From Candidatus Aenigmatarchaeota archaeon (GTDB lineage Archaea; Aenigmatarchaeota; Aenigmatarchaeia; CG10238-14; SpSt-28), in assembly GCA_020832825.1 (NCBI GenBank), contig JAJHRL010000004.1, positions 1 through 37,604 on the forward strand: a stretch of DNA of 37,604 bases, written 5' to 3'. Below the pieces are notes generated by a model. That model ran no database searches. It saw only the letters and a list, made by a program, of their open reading frames with translations, and was not told where the DNA came from. The position numbers and the translations under genes are program-made. Below, in pieces: positions 7,883 to 16,406 of this stretch. How positions within the stretch are numbered: position 1 is the first letter of the stretch; each line of letters begins with the position of its first letter.

Positions 7883-10321
7883 ATGGATGAATCTCAACAA
7901 AAAATAGAAGATAAGCTTCTTGAAATTTTAAGCAAAGAGATTTTATCCATTTCTGAACTTTCTAGGAGATTGAATGTTAAAAGGTACATTCTTGCTGGCT
8001 ATCTAGAAGCTCTGAGAGAGCAAGGTAAGGTTGACGTTTTTAAGGTTGGAAAAGCTAAAGTTTATGTCGCTAAGGAAAAAACTAAAAAAGGACTTTGGTT
8101 GATTTTCTTTTTGGCTTTAATACCATTCTTTTTGCCTATGCCAACTCTTGCAGACATAAGCGTAAACTTTACACCATCCAACAAAATCTGGATAATAGAC
8201 ATAAATGGAAATCTAATGTATTTGCCAGAAGTTTTGAACGTAGGTGTCTATAATAATTCTGAACAATGTAACATCATCTCATCTTATTTAAATGTTTCAA
8301 CAGATGAAGGTTACAATAAAATTTCATTGAACTATTTTATTAGTAATGGAAAGCTTGTAATAGAAACAAAAAATATTTTAAGGAAAGAAGTAATTTCTGA
8401 GCAAGCCAGTTATTATCTACATTCAGACTTCTCATGTAGGAATGGAAATAGTTCCGATGAAACCAATTTAAATGTAAGTTATTTGTCAATTCGTACTAAT
8501 GTTTTTGATCGTGTCACTACTTCTAATACAATTTACGAAGATTCAGATGTAGTAGCCAGAATATATTTTGAGGAAAATGGAGTGCCTGTAGATGTAAGTA
8601 GTAATATTTTGAGTGTAAAGATAGACAATAATCAAATAAAAGTGTTACCCATCTATAATTCAAACCTGAATTCGAACGATATTTATTTGGGACAATTGCC
8701 TCAGGGAACTCATAAAATTAGCATTACACTTTCATATAAAGATCTAACCATACCAGTAATCCAGAGTGTTTATGTAACAAAGAAAATAAGTATAGACTCA
8801 ATTTCGTCCAGATACTTGTATCCAAATGCCACTTTGCTTGTATACCTTAACACTTCTATTCAACAATTTGATTTAAATTCTTTAGCAGTTTTTATTGATA
8901 ATACGCAAGCAAAAATAGTTTCAATTTCCGGAAATGCAATTAACATTTTAGCTCCATCTCTTTCTCCAGGAGAACATACTCTAACTGTTAGATATGGAAA
9001 CTATAGCGATTCAACTAAAGTATACTATGTTTCAAAGATAACTGGAAAGCTTTTAGATGATTCAAAGAAAGCAATCTTCACAAGATTTACACTATTCAAA
9101 GATGGAAATTCAGTTTTATCCACTACAACAAATTCGAGCGGAGACTATGAGATCGCTTTACCTCCTGGCTATTATGACTTAAAAGTCGAATTCCCTCAAG
9201 CAACTCTCTACTTCAAAAACTTTTACTTTAGAGACACAGATGGCTTGATAAATTATGTCTATAAAGATTCCGTTCCAATCAAAGGTTTGAGAGTTTATGG
9301 TTTCTACATTTTCGAGTTTTCTGGAGATTATTCTTCAGTTAGTTTAGATTTGAGATATAGTAAGATGAACGTAGAAGATGAAGACAGTATGAAAGTTTTC
9401 TATTGTAGCAATTGGAATTTTGCTAGTAATTCTTGCAATTCAAATTGGAAAATTTTAGATTTTACTTTAGATAAAATAAACTCGAAGGTTTCACTGAATT
9501 TAGACCATCTTTCAGCTTTTGTTGTTGGAAGGGAGGTTTCTCTAAAAGTTGCTTGTTCAATAAACAAAAACTCATTTTACATAAATGAAACAGCTTCAAT
9601 AAGTTGTTTAGTTGAAGACGAAGATGGCGATGCTGTTGAAAACGCTTCAATAACTCTAAACTTTAAAGGAAAAGTCATCAACGGTAAAACCGATGCAAAT
9701 GGAATATTTACTTACGAATATTTGGTTGATAGAGAGGGAAACTTTAATGTTAGCGTTTCTGCTTATAAAAATCCATATCTGAATGCTTCAAATTATTTCA
9801 CATTTTCTGCAGAAAAGAAAAAAGAGATTTTCATATCTTTTCCAGAGTTGGTAAAAGCTGAAGTAGGAGCAAACACAACTCTCGAATTTTCAATACTTAA
9901 CACTGGTCAAGCAGATTTAACAAATTTGCAAATTTATTTTGAAGACTTGCCTTTTAACTATATTATAACTCAAGATTACTTAGATAAAATCTCAGTTGGA
10001 GAAAGAAAGAATTTTACATTAATAATTTTCATTCCAGAAAATGCTTCAGTTGCAACTTATTCACCAAAGATTAAGGTTGTATCAAAAGAATTAGAAGCAA
10101 GCAAAAACTTTGGTTTGACTTTAATAAAAACAGAAAAATCCCAACCACAATCTGGTTTTGTTGTAAAATTACCACAAATCAATATAGACTCTCGTTACTC
10201 TTATTTAATAATTTTTGCAGCAATTTCCTTTTCTCTTGCTTTCTTTTTGAAAAGAGTGAAAAAGAGTAGGGAAAGAAGAGTTAACTACGATGACATATTT
10301 AGCAAATTGGAGGTTAGATAA
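7883..10321 (+). CDS. Transmembrane winged-helix regulator with Ig-like ectodomain
   Basis: 812 residues. Residues 1-65 are a cytoplasmic winged helix (KIEDKLLEILSKE, then ISELSRRLNVKRYILAGYLE and a wing ending in VDVFKVGKAKVYVAK). A hydrophobic segment (about 72-90) ends in PTLAD, which could be a stop-transfer or a signal-peptidase site. The next 680 residues are extracellular beta domains, including a carboxypeptidase-regulatory-like unit (about 380-440), a Big-like unit with TDANGIFTYEY (about 590-630) and a NEW3/CARDB-like unit (about 650-740). A second transmembrane helix (about 772-790) and a basic tail end the protein. DNA-binding one-component membrane regulators such as ToxR/CadC have the same logic, but this ectodomain looks like a surface structural protein. 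Its stop lies just upstream of the MinD-like gene, forming an operon. The frame is continuous, so the fusion does not depend on a frameshift. Confidence 0.85.
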   Translation: MDESQQKIEDKLLEILSKEILSISELSRRLNVKRYILAGYLEALREQGKVDVFKVGKAKVYVAKEKTKKGLWLIFFLALIPFFLPMPTLADISVNFTPSNKIWIIDINGNLMYLPEVLNVGVYNNSEQCNIISSYLNVSTDEGYNKISLNYFISNGKLVIETKNILRKEVISEQASYYLHSDFSCRNGNSSDETNLNVSYLSIRTNVFDRVTTSNTIYEDSDVVARIYFEENGVPVDVSSNILSVKIDNNQIKVLPIYNSNLNSNDIYLGQLPQGTHKISITLSYKDLTIPVIQSVYVTKKISIDSISSRYLYPNATLLVYLNTSIQQFDLNSLAVFIDNTQAKIVSISGNAINILAPSLSPGEHTLTVRYGNYSDSTKVYYVSKITGKLLDDSKKAIFTRFTLFKDGNSVLSTTTNSSGDYEIALPPGYYDLKVEFPQATLYFKNFYFRDTDGLINYVYKDSVPIKGLRVYGFYIFEFSGDYSSVSLDLRYSKMNVEDEDSMKVFYCSNWNFASNSCNSNWKILDFTLDKINSKVSLNLDHLSAFVVGREVSLKVACSINKNSFYINETASISCLVEDEDGDAVENASITLNFKGKVINGKTDANGIFTYEYLVDREGNFNVSVSAYKNPYLNASNYFTFSAEKKKEIFISFPELVKAEVGANTTLEFSILNTGQADLTNLQIYFEDLPFNYIITQDYLDKISVGERKNFTLIIFIPENASVATYSPKIKVVSKELEASKNFGLTLIKTEKSQPQSGFVVKLPQINIDSRYSYLIIFAAISFSLAFFLKRVKKSRERRVNYDDIFSKLEVR

Positions 10322-10322
10322 G

Positions 10323-11084
10323 ATGAGAGTTATAGGCATACTATCCACAAAAGGAGGAGTTGGAAAAACAACAATAGCTTCAAATTTAGCTTTAGCTTTA
10401 CAAAGTTTTGGAAGACCAACTGTTTTGCTCGATTTTAACTTTACAACTCCACATGTTTCACTCTATTTCAACATTTTGCAAGCAGAGAAAACTCTAAACA
10501 ATTTCTTAAAGAACGAATGCAGTTTTAATGATATAATTTATAGACATTCATCAGGATTATCAATAGTACCAACTTCATTGAGTTTGAGCGATGTTGTTAG
10601 CATAGATGGTAATTTGAAGAATGTTATAGAGGAAAACCTAAATAATTTTGAGTTTGTTATAATTGATTCAGCTCCAGGTTTAGGAAGAGAAGCAATGATA
10701 TCTTTGAATAGCTGTCAAGAAGCAATTTTTGTCGCAACTCCAGATTTTGTTTCGGTTTTTGATGTGGCAAAAACTTACAAATTGATTAACAATTTGCCAG
10801 AAAAACCTATAGTTCTTGGAATTATTTTGAATAGAGTTAAAGGAAAAAGCTATGAGATGAGGAGAGAGGAAGTAGAAAGATATTCTGGTTTGCCAGTTTT
10901 AGCAGAGATTAAAGAAAGCGAAACTTTTCTAAAAAGCTTGAGCTTAAGAACTCCAGCTTTTCTTTTTGACAAGAATGTTTCTGAAACTTTTAAACAATTA
11001 GCTGCAAAAATCGCTGGAATTCCTTATGAGAAAGAAAAGATGATTGATAAAATACTAAAAATCTTTGGGTTGAGAAGATGGTGA
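10323..11084 (+). CDS. MinD-like P-loop ATPase, first paralogue
   Basis: 253 residues from the ATG at 10323, preceded by GGAGG at 10309-10313. The track's earlier start adds residues before the conserved N-terminus MRVIGILSTKGGVGKTT. It has the deviant Walker A (KGGVGKTT), a Walker B-like IIDSAPGLGREA and a C-terminal amphipathic stretch (IDKILKIFGLRRW) that may bind membrane. The switch-I region reads DFNFTTPH instead of the common DADI-type sequence. MinD/ParA-family ATPases position cell-surface or division machinery. It lies between the winged-helix membrane protein and a secreted protein and overlaps the latter by 7 nt, so surface-complex positioning is a reasonable inference. Confidence 0.9.
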   Translation: MRVIGILSTKGGVGKTTIASNLALALQSFGRPTVLLDFNFTTPHVSLYFNILQAEKTLNNFLKNECSFNDIIYRHSSGLSIVPTSLSLSDVVSIDGNLKNVIEENLNNFEFVIIDSAPGLGREAMISLNSCQEAIFVATPDFVSVFDVAKTYKLINNLPEKPIVLGIILNRVKGKSYEMRREEVERYSGLPVLAEIKESETFLKSLSLRTPAFLFDKNVSETFKQLAAKIAGIPYEKEKMIDKILKIFGLRRW

Positions 11085-12910
11085 GAGATTTTTTTCTTTT
11101 GTTTCTTTTTTCTTTTTTTATTTTTCAAATTTCTTTGGCTCAAACAATTTCAGTTTCAAGTTTCAATCAAACTCAAACAACTAACATTACTGGTATTGCT
11201 TCAACAATTGACCAAGCAACAATTAATTCTTACTTGAATGTTAATGGAGATGGTCTAACTTGGGATGTTGATGAAGCTGCTATAACATTAGCTCCATTAA
11301 GAAATTCAACAATGGGGGGAGATACTACTCCTCCAGATGCTTGGGTAACTTCAGCAACTGTAACTCAAGGAACAGCTGCTTATGGTTATAACGTTACTGG
11401 AGGAAATCCAGCACCCTCATACTTCCATAAAGCAACAAGTTCAGCTGCAAAAGCAGCCGATATAACATTTTACACAAATCAAAGTTTCTATTATGATGGC
11501 TCACCTTCAGTTGTTACATTGAGCTGGGATTACCAAATTCTTGGAAATTCTTTTGGTACTGGAAACCAAATAAACATAATACTTTACAGACCTGATGGAA
11601 GTAGTTCAGTATTGGACACTATTACATTTTCAGCTGCCGTGCCTACATGGACAAGAAGGACAATTAATATTAACCCAGCTAATTTCACTCTGGCTGGAAC
11701 TTATGTTATTCAGCTGAAGTCAAGGTTAGTAGCAGCCGCAAAAGGAACATCTAATTATGTTCAAGCTCAGTATGATAATGTTTTTCTAAATTTTACCAAA
11801 TATCAGCTTTCAGTAGAACACAACGCAACAGTTAGCTACATAGGAACTTTAAGAAACATAAGCGTTTTAATAAACTTTACATCAACTAATAGCAAAACTT
11901 TCAACATGTCAATTTACGATTTTGTAAACTCTAATTGGGTAGCTTGTCAAAACATTTCTGCTTCTCCAAACGTTTATTATGATATTTGGTGTAACACAAC
12001 TTCCAATCCTTCTAAATTCATTTCTTCAGACGGAAAAATAAGGGTAAGATTAAACACAACTATAAGCAATATTTCAACTACATTGAAAGAAGAATACGTT
12101 CAATTCTACTTGTTTTATTCTGTTGGATATCTAGAAGTTAAGCTTATTTCTCCAGATGTAACAACCACTAATTACATAGTTCAAAACCAAACTTTTTGGG
12201 TTAATGCAACTGTAACTTGCAGAAATGGTGATTGTGGAATTGTCAATGGTACAGTTTTGTACAACCTAACATCAAGCTATCCAGACACTCCAATAAACAC
12301 TACTTATGGTGATAAACCATTTTTCATTAATGAAACTCCAGCTTCTGCAACAAAAACTTGCGGAGAATTGCTAGAAGATCAAAATTGTACTTTAAGCTGG
12401 CTTGTTAATGCTACTGGCGATGTTTATACTGCATGGAAGATTGCAGTTAATTTTAGTTCCAATTTTTCATATATTAATCAAAACACTACAGAAAACGCAA
12501 CCATTAAAATCTTACCATGCTCAATAGATTTTACGTTAACTTGGAATTCAATAGATTTTGGAGTTTTAAATCCATCAACTCAAGGAAATCCTGCTCCAGG
12601 AAATTCGCAACTTTTATACAACATAACAGTTAATCCAGGAAGCTGCAACTTAGATTTTTACATAAAAGGAGATGATCTTTACAATTCACAAACTAATACT
12701 TACTTGAAAATAAGCAACATGACGTTTAGCAACACAACAAATTCTTACTCATCTTCATATAGACTATTGAACACTTATCAGCTTCTCTTTTTCAACAAGG
12801 GCTTTGGAAATTACACTACCTATTATTGGATTGATATTCCTCCAATCTACGCTGGAACATACACATCAAAAATATATATCTTGGGTGTTTTGAGTGGCAC
12901 ATCTCCATAA
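11078..12910 (+). CDS. Large secreted Ser/Thr/Asn-rich surface protein
   Basis: 610 residues. The signal peptide (VRDFFLLFLFSFFIFQISLAQ) has a cleavage site near SLAQ. The mature protein is low in charge and rich in N-X-S/T sequons. An early region (about 75-235) looks like a jelly-roll or discoidin-type beta sandwich (VVTLSWDYQILGN...). The C-terminal domain (about 480-605) contains IDFGVLNPSTQGNPAPGNS, a paired Cys (ILPCSIDF and NPGSCNLDF) and IPPIYAGTYTSKIYI, reminiscent of the TasA-like 'PG...I.N.gs' pattern in the 4261-5154 protein. There is no membrane anchor. It overlaps the MinD-like gene upstream and the anchored protein downstream, so all three are coupled. Export and display are clear; function is unknown. 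Confidence 0.8.
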   Translation: MVRDFFLLFLFSFFIFQISLAQTISVSSFNQTQTTNITGIASTIDQATINSYLNVNGDGLTWDVDEAAITLAPLRNSTMGGDTTPPDAWVTSATVTQGTAAYGYNVTGGNPAPSYFHKATSSAAKAADITFYTNQSFYYDGSPSVVTLSWDYQILGNSFGTGNQINIILYRPDGSSSVLDTITFSAAVPTWTRRTININPANFTLAGTYVIQLKSRLVAAAKGTSNYVQAQYDNVFLNFTKYQLSVEHNATVSYIGTLRNISVLINFTSTNSKTFNMSIYDFVNSNWVACQNISASPNVYYDIWCNTTSNPSKFISSDGKIRVRLNTTISNISTTLKEEYVQFYLFYSVGYLEVKLISPDVTTTNYIVQNQTFWVNATVTCRNGDCGIVNGTVLYNLTSSYPDTPINTTYGDKPFFINETPASATKTCGELLEDQNCTLSWLVNATGDVYTAWKIAVNFSSNFSYINQNTTENATIKILPCSIDFTLTWNSIDFGVLNPSTQGNPAPGNSQLLYNITVNPGSCNLDFYIKGDDLYNSQTNTYLKISNMTFSNTTNSYSSSYRLLNTYQLLFFNKGFGNYTTYYWIDIPPIYAGTYTSKIYILGVLSGTSP

Positions 12911-13478
12911 AATTTTTTCATTGGTAGTATTTTTCATTTTAGTATTTCACGCAGCTTTTGCATATGGAAGTTTGCCTATTTCAAGCTATGCAAAAACAAA
13001 AGTTGGAGAAACAGTCACTTTTGAAATTTTATTCTGGTCTGATGTTTCAGAAAAGATAAATTTTTATGCTGATAGCAATGAGAATTTTTTGGTCAATATA
13101 TTGCCAAACCCTCTATATTTGAATCCTTTCAAAAGAGAGGGAGAGATTTTAGTCGGAGGAAAGCCATACAACGTAACAAAAGTTAGAGTTTTCGTAACTC
13201 CAAAATCTGTAGGAAACTTTAGTGTTATTTTACATGCTAGAAAAGATGTTCCAACAAAAGATATAACTTTTGTAGATGAGAGAGTCTTCAAATTTTCTAT
13301 AGAAGTGCTAGGAAATCAAGAGAAAGAAACCAATCTTCAAGAATCCCAGCATGCAATAATCACTAAAGAAAGTCAAAGTGAAACTAATAAACAGCAAGAC
13401 AATACTCAGATGCTCATTTTTATCTTTTTGATAGTTCTAATAATTTTTATCTCAATTCTTATCTTCAAGTATTCTTGA
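12894..13478 (+). CDS. Secreted beta-domain protein with C-terminal anchor
   Basis: 194 residues from a GTG at 12894, overlapping the upstream gene by 17 nt. This start gives a complete signal peptide (HKIFSLVVFFILVFHAAFAYG). One Ig-like domain follows (about 25-140), then a polar Gln/Asn/Ser-rich linker (about 145-168) and a C-terminal transmembrane helix (LIFIFLIVLIIFISILIFKY). The domain-linker-anchor layout suits a cell-surface retention subunit for the secreted protein encoded just before it. No named family is recognised. Confidence 0.75.
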   Translation: MAHLHKIFSLVVFFILVFHAAFAYGSLPISSYAKTKVGETVTFEILFWSDVSEKINFYADSNENFLVNILPNPLYLNPFKREGEILVGGKPYNVTKVRVFVTPKSVGNFSVILHARKDVPTKDITFVDERVFKFSIEVLGNQEKETNLQESQHAIITKESQSETNKQQDNTQMLIFIFLIVLIIFISILIFKYS

Positions 13479-13539
13479 GATGATTTGAGGTAAAACAGAA
13501 AATATCAAAGAATTTAACGCTTTTTAACGAAAATTTTTA

Positions 13540-14775
13540 ATGGAAAGATATATCTTGATTTTCATCTTACTCTTAGTATCTATTCTTCTATTCTCAAGAT
13601 ATTCTGGCTATTTTGTATCTCCAACGGTTAGCGTTTCTATTGAACCAAAAAAGGAAGCAAAAATATTGTTGAACTACAAGCCGATAATAGATATTAGTGA
13701 AAAAGAGAACATAACTGCTGAAGTCGTCAATACAGGCTCAGTTAGTATTTATGAAGAGCTAATGGTAAGAATTTATTTTTACAACATAAGTTTAAGACCG
13801 ATTGCAGAATATTATGATTCTCCAAGAAATCTTTTGCCAGGAGATAGAACTGCATTTTTCCTCGTTTTTGTCCCAAACTCTACTGGAACTTATTTCATAC
13901 AAGCAAAGTCTACATACGATGGTAAAACAACTGAAACCTGGGGGAGATTTGATGTAATTATAACTCCGATACTTCAGCCAGTAATATTGCCTCCAGAAAA
14001 GGTGCCTCAATATATACCAACCCCAGTTTTCTTAGTACCACCGAAACTTTCAATCCAAATAAAAAACATAACAGATGCTTATCAGGACTCCTTCGTTTTA
14101 ATTCCAGTAACTTTAATTAATAGTGGTGAGAGAGACGCTTATGAAATAAGACCATATCTTTCTTATCCGAAATCTTTAGAGGTTTCAATTTCTCCACTTT
14201 ACATAAAGCAACTTTCTCCCGGAGAAAACGTTACATTCTTGCTTAACATAAAAATACCAAAAGATTTTCAAGTTGGTGTTTATCAGCTTTTGTTTGAAGC
14301 ATCTTCAAACGAGACAAGAGCATCAAAGGAATTTTATTTGAATGTATCTTCAAAGCCAATTGATTTGACTCAAGACATTTACGAAAAAATTTTGAGCGTT
14401 GAGTATATGCTTTCTCAAGCCAGAACAAGGATTAGTGCTTTAGAAATTAGAGGAATAGATGTTTCAAAGATAAATTCTACTTTAATTTTGGCTGAAATAC
14501 ACTTGAAAAAATCTAAAGATTATCTATCAAACAAACAGTTCGATGAGAGTTTATATGAATTGAATGAAGCGAGCAAATTGATAGCAGATGCTTTAATAGA
14601 GATAGAAGTTCTGATGATTGTAGCACCGAAGGCCTACTTGAATTATTTTATAATAGCAATAATTCTTATAGTAATTTTGACAATCGTTCTATTCATTATT
14701 CTTTACAGAAAAAGGAAAAAGAAGAGACCAAAACTATTGAGAGAATTGGAGAGCGAGAGCCAAACAACTGAATAA
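13540..14775 (+). CDS. NEW3/coiled-coil membrane protein, paralogue of giant protein
   Basis: 411 residues. It has an N-terminal signal or anchor (ILIFILLLVSILLFSRYSGY), beta domains with a NEW3-type 'NSGERDAYEIRPYLSYP', a Pro-rich linker between domains (about 145-170), a helical region (about 285-365), a transmembrane helix (about 367-389) and a short basic tail. The helical region, GIDVSKINSTLILAEIHLKK followed by DYLSNKQFDESLYELNEASK, aligns by eye with GKDVSVVKDMINSIRDEIIK and DNLSKENYEGAMKNVENAKI of the giant protein at 3-4211, so the two share a membrane-proximal module. A TATA-like TTTAA about 27 bp before the ATG suggests a leaderless start. It probably belongs to the same surface system. 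Confidence 0.8.
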   Translation: MERYILIFILLLVSILLFSRYSGYFVSPTVSVSIEPKKEAKILLNYKPIIDISEKENITAEVVNTGSVSIYEELMVRIYFYNISLRPIAEYYDSPRNLLPGDRTAFFLVFVPNSTGTYFIQAKSTYDGKTTETWGRFDVIITPILQPVILPPEKVPQYIPTPVFLVPPKLSIQIKNITDAYQDSFVLIPVTLINSGERDAYEIRPYLSYPKSLEVSISPLYIKQLSPGENVTFLLNIKIPKDFQVGVYQLLFEASSNETRASKEFYLNVSSKPIDLTQDIYEKILSVEYMLSQARTRISALEIRGIDVSKINSTLILAEIHLKKSKDYLSNKQFDESLYELNEASKLIADALIEIEVLMIVAPKAYLNYFIIAIILIVILTIVLFIILYRKRKKKRPKLLRELESESQTTE

Positions 14776-14802
14776 TCTTTAATTCTAGCTAGAATAAATT
14801 AT

Positions 14803-15066
14803 ATGGGACTTTTTGGTCCTTATGTTTACAAGGCAAAAAATGGAAAAAAATACTATTTACACATGAAAGCAAGGGGAAGAGCAATCATTTATTATTTTTC
14901 TGAAGATCCAACAGATGCTCTTTGGGATTTGCCAGCTGGTTATGAAGTTGTTGAAAATCCAAAAACCGGATTACCATTTTTAAGAAAGAAAAAGTTCGGT
15001 GGATTCTTTGGTTTATTTGGCGGAGGAAAGAAAGAGGAAGAACAACAAGAATCTCAACCAAAGTAG
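14803..15066 (+). CDS. Small basic hypothetical protein
   Basis: 87 residues beginning MGLFGPYVYKAKNGKKYYLH. An aromatic/basic beta-like domain (to about residue 60) contains DLPAGYEVVENPKTGLPFLR. It ends in a Gly/Phe stretch (FGGFFGLFGGGKK) and an acidic/Gln tail. There is no signal peptide or membrane helix. The compact N-terminus looks like a conserved small archaeal protein, but I cannot name it. A TATA-like element about 23 bp upstream suggests a leaderless mRNA. It overlaps the convergent transporter gene by 13 nt. Confidence 0.7.
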   Translation: MGLFGPYVYKAKNGKKYYLHMKARGRAIIYYFSEDPTDALWDLPAGYEVVENPKTGLPFLRKKKFGGFFGLFGGGKKEEEQQESQPK

Positions 15067-15530
15067 TTTTTTATAAAAATGCCAATCCAATTTGCCAAAA
15101 TTATAACCACAATAGCTACGATCAAATGTTCTAAAATAACTTTCCATGCAACTTCTCTTTCCCATTTTGCCAAAAAGTAGCTAAGTAGTGAAAGTAGAGA
15201 AAGACCATAGGCGACATTTATGACTGCAGCTAATGAAAGAGGGAAAATTAATACCGCTGGTAAAAAAGAAAGACCAAAGATTGCTTTAAAAAAGAAAGTT
15301 GCCAAAGAAGCTTCCCAAATTTCTTTTCTCGTATGTTTACCTTCAGATTCCTCAGACAAATGAATTCCTAAAGCATCTGAAAAAGCATCTGCTATAGCAA
15401 TTGTTAGTATACCACCTATAACAACTATTTTTGATTCTGTTCCAGAAATTAAACCAATCATTAAACCAAGAGTTGTAATTATAGCTGAAGTTAAACCAAA
15501 GCTTAAACCAGTTTTCAATTGATGGTTCAT
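15054..15530 (-). CDS. Short VIT/CCC1-family metal transporter-like protein
   Basis: 158 residues with about five hydrophobic helices. The motif DAFSDALGIHLSEESEGK matches the second-helix signature of the VIT1/CCC1 (Fe2+/Mn2+ transporter) family. Family members are usually above 200 residues and carry an acidic cytoplasmic metal-binding insertion between helices 2 and 3. Here that insertion is reduced to a short charged stretch (SEESEGKHTRKEIWE), so transport or regulation may differ. It lies between the small basic protein and the second MinD-like gene, on the opposite strand. Confidence 0.75.
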   Translation of the reverse strand: MNHQLKTGLSFGLTSAIITTLGLMIGLISGTESKIVVIGGILTIAIADAFSDALGIHLSEESEGKHTRKEIWEASLATFFFKAIFGLSFLPAVLIFPLSLAAVINVAYGLSLLSLLSYFLAKWEREVAWKVILEHLIVAIVVIILANWIGIFIKNYFG

Positions 15531-15613
15531 TCTTTGATTTTATATTTTGACCTTAAAAACTCCATAAAAATAAAAGATAAATTTATTGCAATAAACTATT
15601 AATTGAGGAGAAA

Positions 15614-16396
15614 ATGGCAAGAATAATATCTGTTTTTTCATCAAAAGGAGGAGTTGGTAAAACAACAATAACAGCTAATTTAGGAGCCATACTTGCATCT
15701 AAGTTTCAAAAGAAAGTCACTCTTATAGATTGTAATTTAACATCTTCTCATTTGGCATTGTATCTTGGAATTTATTATTCGCCAATAACTTTGAATAAAG
15801 TTTTGAGAGGAGATTATCAAATCAGTGAAGCAATTTATATTCACTCAAGTGGAATGCAAGTTGTTCCTGCTTCTCTTTCAGTTACAGAGCTTGAAGGTTC
15901 AGATCTCTTGAAGTTGCCAAACGTTATATCATCTTTAGAGCCAACAAACGATTTTCTAATTTTAGATTCAGCTCCAGGCTTAGGAAGAGAAGCATTAGCT
16001 TCTTTAAAATCTTCAAGAGAAGTCTTGCTTGTTACAACACCAATTGTTTCTTCTGTTTTGGATATTGTTAGGGCTCAGGAAGTTTTGAGAGAGATTGGAG
16101 TAAAACCAATAGGAATTGTTGTTAATATGGCAACTGGAGCTAGCTATGAAATGAGAAAAGAAGAGATAGAACAATTGACTGGTTTGAAAGTAATAGCAAC
16201 AATACCATATGATAAAGATGTTTATAGGAGCACTGCATTAAAACAGCCAATATTTCTTTTGAATCCAAACAATAGAGCGAGCAAAGAACTTGTAAAGCTT
16301 GCAGCTTTTATAAGTGGAGTAGAATATTCTGAGAAGAAAAGTTTGTTTGAAAAAGTGGCTGATAAATTTAGAATTATAGGAAGCTATTTTAGCTGA
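15614..16396 (+). CDS. MinD-like P-loop ATPase, second paralogue
   Basis: 260 residues. It has a deviant Walker A (SSKGGVGKTT), a switch region LIDCNLTSSHLALYLGI, a Walker B-like ILDSAPGLGREA and a C-terminal amphipathic helix (SLFEKVADKFRIIGSYF) likely to bind membrane. A strong GAGGAG ribosome-binding site lies just before the ATG. It is clearly paralogous to the 10323-11084 protein: both contain a HSSG stretch followed by VVP/IVP and SLS, and both have Asn or Phe-Asn after the switch Asp instead of the usual acidic residue. It closes the surface-protein region and is convergent with AMP phosphorylase. A role in placing surface complexes or in division is inference. Confidence 0.9.
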   Translation: MARIISVFSSKGGVGKTTITANLGAILASKFQKKVTLIDCNLTSSHLALYLGIYYSPITLNKVLRGDYQISEAIYIHSSGMQVVPASLSVTELEGSDLLKLPNVISSLEPTNDFLILDSAPGLGREALASLKSSREVLLVTTPIVSSVLDIVRAQEVLREIGVKPIGIVVNMATGASYEMRKEEIEQLTGLKVIATIPYDKDVYRSTALKQPIFLLNPNNRASKELVKLAAFISGVEYSEKKSLFEKVADKFRIIGSYFS

Positions 16397-16406
16397 TTTA
16401 TCTTTT

